From an uncultured Desulfobacterales bacterium (lineage in GTDB: Bacteria; Desulfobacterota; Desulfobulbia; Desulfobulbales; Desulfocapsaceae), in assembly GCA_937915545.1 (NCBI GenBank), contig CALGIJ010000025.1, forward strand, positions 90,769-154,768: DNA of 64,000 bases, written 5' to 3'. The notes beneath the pieces are model-generated. The model did not search any database. It was not told the DNA's origin and worked only from the letters and a program-made list of their open reading frames with translations. Below are positions 15,770 to 24,456 of the stretch, piece after piece. How positions within the stretch are numbered: the stretch's first letter is position 1; each line of letters starts with the position of its first letter. The position numbers and the translations under genes are program-made.

Positions 15770-17551
15770 ATGAACGAGGAAATCGTCGTCAACGTCTGCA
15801 TGGGCACCGGAGGCATCGCCGCCGGCGGTGAGCAGGTGATGGCCGCCTTTCGCCGCGAGTTCGCCGAAGCCGGCATCTCCGGCGCCCGGGTAGGCGAGAA
15901 CTGCCGGCTGCACAAGGTCGGCTGCCGAGGCTTCTGCGCCCGAGACGTGTTGGTCGATGTCGCCGTCGGCGGCCAGGCGTCCACCTATCAGTATATTCAG
16001 GCGGAGATGGTCCCGCGCCTGGTGCGCGAGCACGTCCTCGGCGGCAGGCCGGTGGCCGAATGGCTGGTGGGCGAGGATTACCACACCTTCCATGACAACC
16101 AGTGCAAGCGCATCCTCGGCGATCTCGGCAGAATCGACCCAGAAGATATCGATGAGTACCTCGCTGCGGATGGCTACCAGGCAGCGGAAAAGGCGTTGAC
16201 GACACTGAGCCCGGCAGAAGTCATCGAGATAATCAAGGAATCCGGCTTGCGCGGTCGTGGCGGCGGCGGTTTTCCCACCGGAGTCAAGTGGCAGTTCTGC
16301 GCCGCCGCCGGGGATGGCCAGCGCTATATCATCTGCAATGCCGACGAGGGCGATCCCGGGGCCTTCATGGACCGCTCGATCATCGAAGGCAACCCCCATG
16401 CGGTGCTCGAGGGGATGATCATCGGCGCCTATGCCATTGGCGCCACCCTCGGCTATGTCTATATCCGCGCCGAATACCCGCTGGCAGTGGAGCGCCTGCG
16501 CTGCGCCCTGCGCCAGGCTGAGGAGCGAGGCTATCTCGGCGAAAACCTCTTCGGTGGCCAGTTCGCCCTGCGCATCAAGGTCAAGCTCGGTGCCGGCGCC
16601 TTTGTCTGCGGCGAGGAGACGGCGCTCATCGCCTCCATCGAAGGCGAGCGCGGCATGCCACGGGCCAAGCCGCCTTTCCCGGCGCAGCAAGGCCTGTGGG
16701 GGAAGCCGACGGTGATCAACAATGTCGAGACCCTGGCCAATGTGCCGCCCATTATTCGGCACGGGGCAGCGTGGTATGCCGCCGTCGGCTCGGGGAAGAG
16801 CAAGGGCACCAAGGTCATCGCCCTTACCGGCAAGATCAGGAACACCGGGCTTATCGAGATCCCCATGGGCATGCCGCTCAAGGACATCATCTACAAGATC
16901 GGCGGCGGCATCGAGGGCGACCGGCTGTTCAAGGCGGTGCAGACCGGCGGGCCCTCCGGGGGCTGCATCCCGCAGCAGCACATCGACCTGGCGGTAGACT
17001 ACGAAAACCTCGCCGCGGTGGGGTCGATGATGGGCTCGGGCGGCATGGTGGTCCTCGACGAGAGCGACTGCATGGTCAATATCGCCAAATTCTTCCTGCA
17101 ATTCACCCAGGCCGAGTCCTGCGGCAAGTGCGTGCCCTGCCGTATCGGCACGAAACGGCTGCTCGAGATCCTCACCCGTATCACCGAGGGCCAGGGTCGC
17201 GAAGGCGACATTGAGCTTTTGCAGAGCCTGGCCGAGGATGTGCGCGATTCGAGCCTCTGCGGCCTGGGCATGTCGGCGCCCAACCCGGTGCTCAGCACCC
17301 TGCGCTATTTTCGCCACGAGTACGAGGCGCACATCAAGCAGCGCAAGTGTCCGGCCAAGGTCTGCAACCATCTGCTGACCTTCTTCATCCGCCCGGACAG
17401 CTGCGTCGGCTGCACCATGTGCGCCAGGGCCTGTTCGGTCAAGGCCATCAGCGGTGAAAGCAAGCAGCCGCACCACATCGACCAGAAGCTCTGCATCCGC
17501 TGCGGCTCGTGTTTCGACGTCTGCAAGTTCAACGCTGTTCTCAAGGAGTAG
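15770..17551 (+). CDS. NuoF-type NAD(H)-binding flavoprotein subunit of formate dehydrogenase/hydrogenase
   Basis: 593 residues. An N-terminal thioredoxin-like [2Fe-2S] segment (VNVCMGTGGIAAGG, VGCRGFCARDV, residues 1-100) precedes the NuoF core with the FMN/NAD sites (GLRGRGGGGFPTGVKW, CNADEGDPGAFMDR, GAYAIGA) and the N3 cluster motif ESCGKCVPCRIGT. A C-terminal dicluster ferredoxin domain follows (CVGCTMCARACS, CIRCGSCFDVCK). This domain order is that of HydB/HytB-type subunits of soluble NAD- or NADP-linked, often ferredoxin-bifurcating enzymes. The catalytic selenocysteine subunit starts 5 bp after its stop. The likely third subunit (NuoE type) is encoded at 10579-11058. Confidence 0.93.
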   Translation: MNEEIVVNVCMGTGGIAAGGEQVMAAFRREFAEAGISGARVGENCRLHKVGCRGFCARDVLVDVAVGGQASTYQYIQAEMVPRLVREHVLGGRPVAEWLVGEDYHTFHDNQCKRILGDLGRIDPEDIDEYLAADGYQAAEKALTTLSPAEVIEIIKESGLRGRGGGGFPTGVKWQFCAAAGDGQRYIICNADEGDPGAFMDRSIIEGNPHAVLEGMIIGAYAIGATLGYVYIRAEYPLAVERLRCALRQAEERGYLGENLFGGQFALRIKVKLGAGAFVCGEETALIASIEGERGMPRAKPPFPAQQGLWGKPTVINNVETLANVPPIIRHGAAWYAAVGSGKSKGTKVIALTGKIRNTGLIEIPMGMPLKDIIYKIGGGIEGDRLFKAVQTGGPSGGCIPQQHIDLAVDYENLAAVGSMMGSGGMVVLDESDCMVNIAKFFLQFTQAESCGKCVPCRIGTKRLLEILTRITEGQGREGDIELLQSLAEDVRDSSLCGLGMSAPNPVLSTLRYFRHEYEAHIKQRKCPAKVCNHLLTFFIRPDSCVGCTMCARACSVKAISGESKQPHHIDQKLCIRCGSCFDVCKFNAVLKE

Positions 17552-17556
17552 TTCTC

Positions 17557-20244
17557 ATGATCCACCTGACCATCGACGGCAAGAACCTGGCCGTGCCGGC
17601 GGCAAACACCGTTCTCGAGGCGGCCCGCAGCGCGGGCATCGCCATCCCCACCCTCTGCCACGACGAGCGCCTCGCTCCCTACGGCGGCTGTCGCCTGTGC
17701 CTGGTGGAGATCGACGGCATGGCCAAGCCGGTGACCTCCTGCACCACGCCGGTACGGGAGGGCATGGTGGTGCGCACGGTGAGCGAGCGGCTCTATCGGC
17801 TGCGCCGCACCATCGTCGAGCTGCTGCTCTCTGACCACCCCAACGACTGCATGACCTGCATCGGCAACGGCGACTGCACCCTGCAGGAGCTTGCCTACTC
17901 TTACGGCCTGCGTGAAAACCGCTTCCATGGCGCGAGGCGCGAGCACCACCGCGTCGACGCCAACCCCTTCATCACCCGCGAACAGAACAAGTGCGTGCTG
18001 TGCGGTCTCTGCGTGCGCGTCTGCGAGGAGGTGCAGGGGGTGTCGGCGATCGGTTTTGCCGACCGCGGCTTCGAGACCAAAATCGTCCCGCCCTTTGGCG
18101 AGGACCTCAACTGCGAGTTTTGCGGCCAGTGCGTCGCCGTCTGCCCCACCGGGGCCCTGTCGGCGCGGCTCTGGGCGGGCAAGCCGCGCACCGGGGGCAT
18201 TACCTCGACCAGGACGGTGTGTACCTTCTGCGGCTGCGGCTGCAACCTCACCTTGAAGTGCAAAGCCAATGAGGTCTTCCGCGTCGACTCCGAGCCCACC
18301 ACCCACAATCGCGGCTGGCTCTGCGTCAAGGGCCGCTTTGGCTACGACTTCATCAACAGCCCGGAGCGGCTGCGCACGCCACTCATCCGCCGCAGCAAGG
18401 GCGGACCACTCGAGGCGGTGGACTGGCCGGAGGCCCTGCAACATATCGCTGCCAGGGTGACGCGCTTCAAAGCCGAGCATGGCCCCGACGCCTTTGCCGG
18501 GCTGAGCTCCGCCAGGTGCACCAACGAGGAGAACTACCTCTTTCAGAAGCTGCTGCGTGCCGCCATCGGCACCAACAATGTCGACCACTGCGCCCGCTAC
18601 TGACACAGCGCCACCGTGGCCGGTCTGGCCACAGCGTTCGGTTCGGGGGCGATGACCAATTCGGTCGCCGAGATCGCCGACAACAAGGCGCTCCTCGTCA
18701 TCGGGTCGAACACCACCGAGAACCACCCGATCATTGCCCTGCGCATGAAGGAGGCGGTGGCCAGGGGAGCCAGGCTGATCGTCGCCGACCCGCGCCGCAT
18801 CCCGCTGACCGGCTTCGCCTCCCTGTGGCTGCGCCACAAGCCGGGGACCGATGCGGTGCTGCTCAACGCCATGATGCATGTCATCCTCGACGAGGGTCTC
18901 GCCGATCGTGACTTCATTGCCAGGAGAACCGAGGGGTTCGAGGCCTTCGCCCCCTCGCTTGCCAGCTTCACACCGGAATTCGCCGAGGAGATCACCGCGG
19001 TGCCGGCCGCCCTCATCCGCGAGGCGGCGCGCGTCTATGCCACGGCGGGCAATGCGGGTATCTACTATGCCATGGGTATCACCCAGCATGTCATGGGCAC
19101 CTACAACGTTCAGGCGGTGGCCAACCTCGCCCTGCTCACCGGCAATGTCGGCCGGCGGGCTGCCGGGGTCAACCCGCTGCGCGGCCAGAACAATGTCCAG
19201 GGCGCCTGCGACATGGGCTGCCTGCCCAACGTCCTGCCTGGGTATCAGCGTGTCGACGACGGCAAAGCGCGGCGCCGATTCGAGAAGGCCTGGGGGCGGC
19301 CGCTGCCGAATAAGCCTGGCTTGACCGCCACCGAGATGACCGCGGCGATGCTCGATGGGCGCCTCAAGGGCCTGTACATCTTCGGAGAGAATCCTGCCCT
19401 CTCCGACCCCAACTCCAACCACTCGCGCAAGGCCTTCGCCAACCTCGACTTTCTGGTCGTCCAGGACATTTTCATGACCGAGACGGCACAGCTGGCCGAT
19501 GTCGTCCTCCCCGGCGCCTCCTTCGCCGAAAAAGAGGGCACCTTCACCAGCTCCGAGCGGCGGGTGCAGCGGGTGCGCCAGGCCATTGAGCCACCGGGGC
19601 AGGCCCGCTCCGATTTGTGGATCATCGACCAGCTGTGGCGCCGTCTGAGCGAGGACGAAGGCTATGGCGACCCGCCGCAGGCCGAGCGGATTTTTACCGA
19701 GGTGGCGGCGCTGTGGCCGGGCATCGCCGGCATGAGCTACCGCCGCCTGGAGGAGGATGGCCTCCAGTGGCCCTGCCCGGCGGAGGATCATCCCGGAACC
19801 GACTACCTCTTCAAAGAGGACTTCAACCGGCCTGGCGGCCGCGCCTTGTTCAGCGCCGTGCCCTTTGTGTCTTCCGGGGAACTGCCGGACAGGGACTATC
19901 CTCTGCTGCTCACCACCGGCCGCGAACTCTTTCATTATCACACCGGCACCATGACCAGGCGTTCGGCTGGCCTCAACGCCGCAGCCCCCGAGGCCTTCGT
20001 CGAACTCAGCGAGCTCGATGCCGACATTCTCGGCATTTCCGATGGTGAGATGGTAGCGGTCAGCTCGCGCCGTGGGGCGATCAGACTCAAGGCACGGGTC
20101 GGCGCGATGGTGCCACGCGGGGTGGTCTTCATCCCCTTTCACTACCGCGAGGCCGCCGCCAACCTGCTCACCAATGACGCCATGGACCCGACCTGCAAGA
20201 TCATGGAGGCCAAGGTATGCGCGGTACGCATTACCAAAGGCTGA
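17557..20244 (+). CDS. fdhA: NAD-linked formate dehydrogenase catalytic subunit with NuoG-like N-terminus, selenoprotein (Sec349)
   Basis: 895 residues when TGA 18601-18603 is read as Sec. The start ATG 17557 follows TCAAGGAG. Residues 1-230 are NuoG-like: a [2Fe-2S] domain (CHDERLAPYGGCRLCLVE), the His-Cys cluster region (DHPNDCMTCIGNGDC) and two [4Fe-4S] motifs (CVLCGLCVRVCEE, CEFCGQCVAVCP). The molybdopterin domain follows, with CTFCGCGCN and active-site Sec349 in DHCARYU349HSATVAGLATAFG. Further family motifs are NPLRGQNNVQGACDMG and ADVVLPGASFAEKEGTF. With the NuoF-type neighbour it forms a cytoplasmic NAD(P)-dependent, possibly ferredoxin-bifurcating formate dehydrogenase. It is paralogous to the fdhA at 7.8 kb, which lacks the NuoG part. 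Confidence 0.96.
18616..18632 (+). promoter_or_regulatory. SECIS hairpin of the NAD-linked fdhA
   Basis: A perfect 6-bp stem, GTGGCC (18616-18621) with GGCCAC (18627-18632), presents the loop GGTCT and begins 12 nt after the UGA at 18601-18603. The GGUCU loop matches the fdhF-type SECIS. Confidence 0.88.
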
Positions 20245-20361
20245 GCTTTTGTCCCTTGCCGCGAAAAAGGTTTTGCAAAATGGGCGCAAAGGGTCTTTAT
20301 CAAGGGCTGGAGCAAAGGCGGTAGGACGCTACAGGGTTCGACAAGGCAGAGACAGCGGTTT

Positions 20362-20748
20362 ATGGGCGAGATTTTGAGCGTACAGGGAGAAGGCGTCGAC
20401 TTTGACACCTGCCGCACGGTGCTGCTGGTGCCGGCGCGGGCGGTGCACGAGCCGGGCTATATCAAGGCCCTGGCCCTGGGGGAGAGCGGCAACGTCAAGC
20501 ACGAGTTTCACGCCCTGGCGCAGATGGCCTATTTCCAATTTCAGGACGAGGAGTTGCGTATCATCGAGGTCAGCTCGCCGCTTCTCGTCGACGACGGTCT
20601 CGCCGCGCAGCGTGTCGAGGACGGCATGATCCTCCTCCGCGAGGGCGACGGCGGGGTAGTCGCCTTGGTCTTCAAGGGGGAAAACCGCAAGAAACTGCTC
20701 GAGGCCGTGCACCGCTACTGTACGCGCTGGGTGCGGCTCGATATTTGA
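20362..20748 (+). CDS. Conserved-looking protein of unknown function in the fdh operon
   Basis: 128 residues, starting MGEILSVQGEGVDFDTC. I do not recognise the family. It is predicted soluble with mixed alpha/beta character and only two cysteines (C17 and the one in YCTRW). It lies 117 bp behind the NAD-linked formate dehydrogenase and 18 bp ahead of the DUF166 gene, so a role linked to either is possible. Its TGA stop at 20746-20748 is in the same frame as the DUF166 gene. A GAGGA motif seven bases before that gene's GTG, and no stable hairpin after the TGA, favour a true stop. Confidence 0.65.
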   Translation: MGEILSVQGEGVDFDTCRTVLLVPARAVHEPGYIKALALGESGNVKHEFHALAQMAYFQFQDEELRIIEVSSPLLVDDGLAAQRVEDGMILLREGDGGVVALVFKGENRKKLLEAVHRYCTRWVRLDI

Positions 20749-20766
20749 CATTTCGAGGAAGTGGAC

Positions 20767-21423
20767 GTGAAACAGAAGCTCATGGTGTTCCAACAAAACG
20801 GCAGTGGCGAACAGAAAATCGCCGGTTTGAAACGCTACGGCGGGGAACTGTTCGAGGTGGAGGTGTACAGTATCGACGAGACCCTGCCGCCGGTCCTCGA
20901 CGACACCTCGGCCTACCTGCCGCAGACCCTCTCCTGCCAGCTGGTGCTCGATTTTCTCCGCCATAACGACCTTTCCGCCGATCTCGCCGCCCTTTGCCTG
21001 CGCCACGGCATCCCGATGATCGCTTCTGGCAAGAAACTCAACTGCCAGGGGCTGTTCATCCCGCCCACCTGATGCGGCCTTCCAAGGCAGGTCGGCCTTG
21101 GTGAATACGGTGAGCGGTTTGGTGCCCCGGAGTTCAGCGTCGCTATTGAAGACGGCAGGATCAGCGCCATCAAGGTGGTGCGCGGTGCCCCCTGCGGGGC
21201 CACCTGGGAGGCGGCGCAGCGGCTGATCGGTCACCCGGTGGAAGACGCGGTGCGCAAGATCGGCCTCGACACCCAGTTCTATTGTTCCGCCGACCCCGCT
21301 GGCTGGGACCCCATTTACGGTAAAAGCCCGGTGCATTTCGCCGGCAAGATTCACAGCCGGGAACTGGCCAGGGCTATCGACCGTGCGCTGGCGCTCCTGG
21401 CGAAGGAGACAGGCCAGGGCTAG
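20767..21423 (+). CDS. DUF166-family protein, selenoprotein (Sec102)
   Basis: 218 residues. GTG 20767 is chosen because GAGGA lies at the proper spacing; GTG 20761 would sit on it. In-frame TGA 21070-21072 is read as Sec102 in GLFIPPTU102CGLPRQVG. The C-terminal half fits the DUF166 pattern: FGAPEFSVAIEDGRISAIKV, RGAPC143GATWEAAQRLIG, then QFYCSADPAG. Homologues in archaea and other anaerobes carry cysteines around the position of the Sec; this is from memory and should be aligned. The family's function is unsettled. The UGA is followed by a textbook SECIS. Placement behind the fdh genes suggests a redox role in one-carbon metabolism (inference). Confidence 0.85.
21082..21101 (+). promoter_or_regulatory. 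SECIS hairpin of the DUF166 gene
   Basis: A perfect 7-bp stem, CCAAGGC (21082-21088) with GCCTTGG (21095-21101), presents the loop AGGTCG and begins 9 nt after the UGA at 21070-21072. The AGGUC loop matches the fdhA SECIS in this window. Confidence 0.85.
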
Positions 21424-21487
21424 AACAGGGAGAATGGGGTTAGAAAATGAACACGGCCGGAGCGAAAAGCGTCCGACCGTCGTCGTT

Positions 21488-22060
21488 TTAGAGACTGGCG
21501 AGCACGGCGAAGTGGCCGGGCGGCTTGACGCAGGCCGGGCACTTATCGGGCGGGGTGGTGCCGCGGTGCAGGTAGCCACAGTTGAGGCAGCGCCACATCA
21601 CCTCGTCCTCGCGACGCAGCAGGCGACCCGAGGCGAGTTCTTCGGCCAGGGCGCGGAACATCACCTCGTGGTGGGCTTCGGCGACGTTGATGGCGTGGAA
21701 GGTGTCGGCGGCGCGGGCAAAGCCCTCCCCTTCCGCTACTTTGGCGAAGACTGCGTACATCTCGTCATGAACGAAGCGCTCGAGATCCGCTGCCGCCAGC
21801 AGATTGGCATGGCTGTCTTTGATCACTCCGGCCGGGAAAGGGCCGGAGATGGTCAGCTGGCCGCCGTTGAAAAACTTGAAGAAGCGCAGGGCATGCTGGT
21901 ACTCCTCCTCGGCGGTGTCGTCGAACACCCGGGCGATGGCGATAAGCTCCTCGCTCCTCGCCTGATCGGCGAAGAAGTTGTAGCGGGTGCGTGCCTGGGC
22001 CTCGGCGGAGTAGGAGAGGAGCAGGTTGTGGGCCGTTTTGCTGTCCCGGAAAGCGACCAT
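21488..22060 (-). CDS. Rubrerythrin-like protein
   Basis: 190 residues from ATG 22060 (MVAFRDSKTAHNLLLSYSAE). An N-terminal ferritin-like four-helix bundle with diiron motifs (SAEAQARTRYNFF, AEEEYQHAL, EAHHEVMF) precedes a C-terminal rubredoxin-like knuckle pair, CLNCGYLHRG and PDKCPAC. Rubrerythrins reduce hydrogen peroxide using electrons from rubredoxin or ferredoxin in the anaerobe cytoplasm. The gene starts 7 bp behind the ferredoxin gene, forming a two-gene operon that supplies both peroxidase and a possible electron donor. Confidence 0.92.
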   Translation of the reverse strand: MVAFRDSKTAHNLLLSYSAEAQARTRYNFFADQARSEELIAIARVFDDTAEEEYQHALRFFKFFNGGQLTISGPFPAGVIKDSHANLLAAADLERFVHDEMYAVFAKVAEGEGFARAADTFHAINVAEAHHEVMFRALAEELASGRLLRREDEVMWRCLNCGYLHRGTTPPDKCPACVKPPGHFAVLASL

Positions 22061-22067
22061 GGGCGCA

Positions 22068-22259
22068 CTACTCTTCGATGATGATGGCGTTGGCGCCACA
22101 CTCGGCGGCCGCCCTGCGGACGATCCCTTCAAGGTGCTTGGGAATCTCGTCGAACTTGACGATCGACAGCAACCGCTCTTCGTCGTACTCGAAGACCTCC
22201 GGACAGAGCTTGTTACAGTTACGGTCGCCCATGCACTGCTTGGTGATGCTTGCTTTCAT
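22068..22259 (-). CDS. Single-cluster [4Fe-4S] ferredoxin
   Basis: 63 residues from ATG 22259, preceded by GAGGAGA. The cysteine pattern CMGDRNCNKLCPEVFEYDE with a distant C-terminal Cys (AAAECGANAI) is that of monocluster ferredoxins. The CPEVF sequence and acidic surface are typical. It is cotranscribed with, and probably serves, the rubrerythrin-like gene that follows. Confidence 0.9.
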   Translation of the reverse strand: MKASITKQCMGDRNCNKLCPEVFEYDEERLLSIVKFDEIPKHLEGIVRRAAAECGANAIIIEE

Positions 22260-22355
22260 GGTGTTCTCCTCGCAAAGTTGAAGGGTAGGGGGCCGCAGTC
22301 GCATGGCGTCGCCGGGCGAATACGGGGTGAACGGCGTAATTGGCTCACGCCGCCC

Positions 22356-23249
22356 TTAATCAAGATCGTGGGACACCTTTGGCACGGTATAGGGCAGCTG
22401 CAGGTATTCCAGAGTTTTGCCGGTTTTCTCCCAGCCGTTGTCCATGAGCAGGCGGGAGAAGTTGAAGCCGATGCCGGCGTAGGTCGAGCGGGTGTGCTCC
22501 TCGTCGTTCTCCCCGTAGCCACGAGTGTAGTAGCCGGCGTGGAACTCGACGAATTTCATGAAGTTATTGTGGAACATGTCGAAGCCGTCGAGCTTCAGCA
22601 CCACCGAATAGTAATGGTTGGAGTAGTCGTCGAAGATGCCGTTGACGGCGCTGTCGAAGACGTATTCGACGCGGAAGTCGATCTTGCGGTCGAGCTCTGG
22701 AGCGTGCTCCATGACGACGCTGGTCAGCGCGCCGAGGGTGTTCATGATGAGGTCTTCCGAGGCAAATCCCTGGGATTCGCTGGTGGCGTCACCCAGTTCC
22801 ATGGCCAGTTGTACCGCCCAGGCGGACAGCGCTGCGTATGTATTGGCTTTGGCCGAATCGTAGCCCCAGCTCTTGTAGAGGCCGGTCAAGGCGTCGGCGA
22901 AGGCGTATGTGGACCAGAAGTGGCCGAGCTTGTCGGCGCCGCCATATTTGGAGTCCTGCTCGAACCAGCCCTCATCCGCTTCGTTCCAGCCCCCCGAGCC
23001 ATAGTCCCACTCGATGAAGCCCCAGATGCCGATCAGGGCGGCGGCGGCGAGGTTGGTGTAGAGTAGTTTGCTTTCTTTCGGCTGGCTCGACCACCAGCCG
23101 TCGTCTGCGGTCGGGGCAGTCGGGCTTGGCGAGGCGGCGAGGATGGAAGGGTTATCCAGGCTGGTCAGGGCGTAGGCTGGAGTGAGGGAGAGCGATGCTG
23201 TGGCAAGCAAGGCCAAGGAACTGGCCGAGAGAAGCAGGGTGCGGGTCAT
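22356..23249 (-). CDS. Secreted DUF2279-like protein (outer-membrane/periplasmic)
   Basis: 297 residues with an N-terminal signal peptide (MTRTLLLSASSLALLATASLSLTPAYA) and no lipobox. The motif KYGGADKLGHFWSTYAFADAL near residue 100 and the following helical segments (AALSAWAVQLAMELGDA, EDLIMNTLGALTSVVM) resemble DUF2279 (YfiM-like) proteins. The C-terminal half has aromatic-rich, beta-type alternation (FVEFHAGYYTRGYGEN, YAGIGFNFSRLL), suggesting insertion in the outer membrane. The function is unknown. Confidence 0.65.
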   Translation of the reverse strand: MTRTLLLSASSLALLATASLSLTPAYALTSLDNPSILAASPSPTAPTADDGWWSSQPKESKLLYTNLAAAALIGIWGFIEWDYGSGGWNEADEGWFEQDSKYGGADKLGHFWSTYAFADALTGLYKSWGYDSAKANTYAALSAWAVQLAMELGDATSESQGFASEDLIMNTLGALTSVVMEHAPELDRKIDFRVEYVFDSAVNGIFDDYSNHYYSVVLKLDGFDMFHNNFMKFVEFHAGYYTRGYGENDEEHTRSTYAGIGFNFSRLLMDNGWEKTGKTLEYLQLPYTVPKVSHDLD

Positions 23250-23449
23250 GGCGTATCGGCGGGTTGAGTGGCTGGACGAGGCGAGGGAGCGGTAACTACT
23301 CCGCTTTTCATCCTTCGCCGGTGAAAGTTTATGACATAACGTCGCAGTGATACTATAGTTGACGAGTTTTCGTCAAGCTTTGCTTGCAGGGTCCCCGCAG
23401 GGAGATATTCTTCAGGGACGAGTGATCGAGTGGATGTGGAGGAGTTGTG
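23250..23449. promoter_or_regulatory. Divergent promoter region with inverted repeat
   Basis: About 200 bp between the DUF2279-like gene (-) and the DUF3786 gene (+). It contains the inverted repeat TTGACG-AGTTTT-CGTCAA at about 23359-23376 inside an AT-rich patch (TGATACTATAGTTGACG), a plausible operator. Confidence 0.35.
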
Positions 23450-24244
23450 ATGGGAACTGTTAAGAATGTCATGGAAGTGTTCAGGATTCTGGAGAAAAGC
23501 AACTGTCGCCTCTGCGGCGAAAAAACTTGCCTGGCCTTTGCCGGGGCGGTGTTCAGGGGCACGCGAGGTATCGCCGAATGCCCGCGGCTCAGCCCGGAGA
23601 CGGTGGCCGCTTTTGCTGCCGGTGGCGAGGAGTCGGTTGACGAACTGCAGCGCGAGCTCGAACGGATGAAGGCTGAAGTGGTTGCGCTCTCCTTCGACGA
23701 GGCGGCGGCGCGCATCGGTGGCGAGGCGAGCGGCGACCTGCTGCGCCTCAAGATCCTCGGTAAGCCCTTCGCCATCAGAAAGGACGGTACCTTTGTCACC
23801 GATCTTCACGTGTTGCCCTGGGTCATCGTTCCAGTGCTGCATTATGTGCTCAACTGCCGCGGTCAGGCGCTCTCCGGCTCCTGGATCTCTTTTCGCGAAC
23901 TGCCCGGAGGCAAGGAAAAATACGCCCTCTTTCAGCGTCGCGGCGAGGAGGTGTTACGCCAGCTTGCCGACAAATATCCGGATTTCTTTGACGATGTTCT
24001 CCATATGTTCGACGGCAAAGAGGTCGAACGACATTTCCAGGCCGACATCTCGGTAGTCCTGCGGCCACTGCCGCTTCTGCCGGTGATGATCTGCTACCGC
24101 AAGGCCGAGGAGGGTATGGAGTCCTGTCTCAATGTCTATTTCGACGACAGTGCCGGAGACAATCTCGGGGCCGACGTATTGTTCTCGCTGGTTACCGGCA
24201 TTGTAAGGATGCTCGAAAAACTCGCCGTCCATCATGGCTTCTGA
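23450..24244 (+). CDS. DUF3786 protein with N-terminal iron-sulfur motif
   Basis: 264 residues from ATG 23450, preceded by GGAGG; a GTG one codon earlier is also possible. Residues 18-45 form a four-cysteine motif (NCRLCGEKTCLAFAGAVF, then ECP) like the [4Fe-4S] domain of the corrinoid iron-sulfur protein and related proteins. The remainder fits DUF3786 (WVIVPVLHYVLNCRG, GSWISFRELPGG, ADISVVLRPLPLLPVMICY). DUF3786 proteins occur in anaerobes with Wood-Ljungdahl metabolism, but their function is not established. It lies upstream of the hdrA-mvhD-metVF operon, suggesting an accessory role there (inference). Confidence 0.8.
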   Translation: MGTVKNVMEVFRILEKSNCRLCGEKTCLAFAGAVFRGTRGIAECPRLSPETVAAFAAGGEESVDELQRELERMKAEVVALSFDEAAARIGGEASGDLLRLKILGKPFAIRKDGTFVTDLHVLPWVIVPVLHYVLNCRGQALSGSWISFRELPGGKEKYALFQRRGEEVLRQLADKYPDFFDDVLHMFDGKEVERHFQADISVVLRPLPLLPVMICYRKAEEGMESCLNVYFDDSAGDNLGADVLFSLVTGIVRMLEKLAVHHGF

Positions 24245-24456
24245 GATTCTCGATCTCCTGACCTGTGGGGTGTCGTTACATATAAAAAAAAGCTATGATA
24301 TTAGTCTAAATCTATTATAGTGCGATGAAATCGATTTCGTTAGCGACGCTTTGTCTCATCCTACCGCTTTGATGCCTCTTCGTACTGTGGCCGCGGCGAT
24401 TGTCTCGAGCGAGCTCCACAGACAGGCACCAGGGCCCAGCGTATGGAGGTGCCGCA
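24245..24456 (+). promoter_or_regulatory. AT-rich promoter region of the hdrA-mvhD-metVF operon
   Basis: A sharply AT-rich island (about 24275-24320) in GC-rich surroundings precedes the operon. It includes TATTATAG near 24313 as a possible -10 and the perfect 12-bp palindrome GAAATCGATTTC at 24327-24338, which would lie near the transcript start and could be an operator. No confident -35 is seen. Confidence 0.4.

Noticed and set aside
20746..20748. TGA between the 128-residue gene and DUF166 as a ninth selenocysteine codon
   Set aside because: The frame continues, but no stable hairpin follows and a GAGGA motif with a GTG start at proper spacing begins the next gene. It is best explained as a normal stop.
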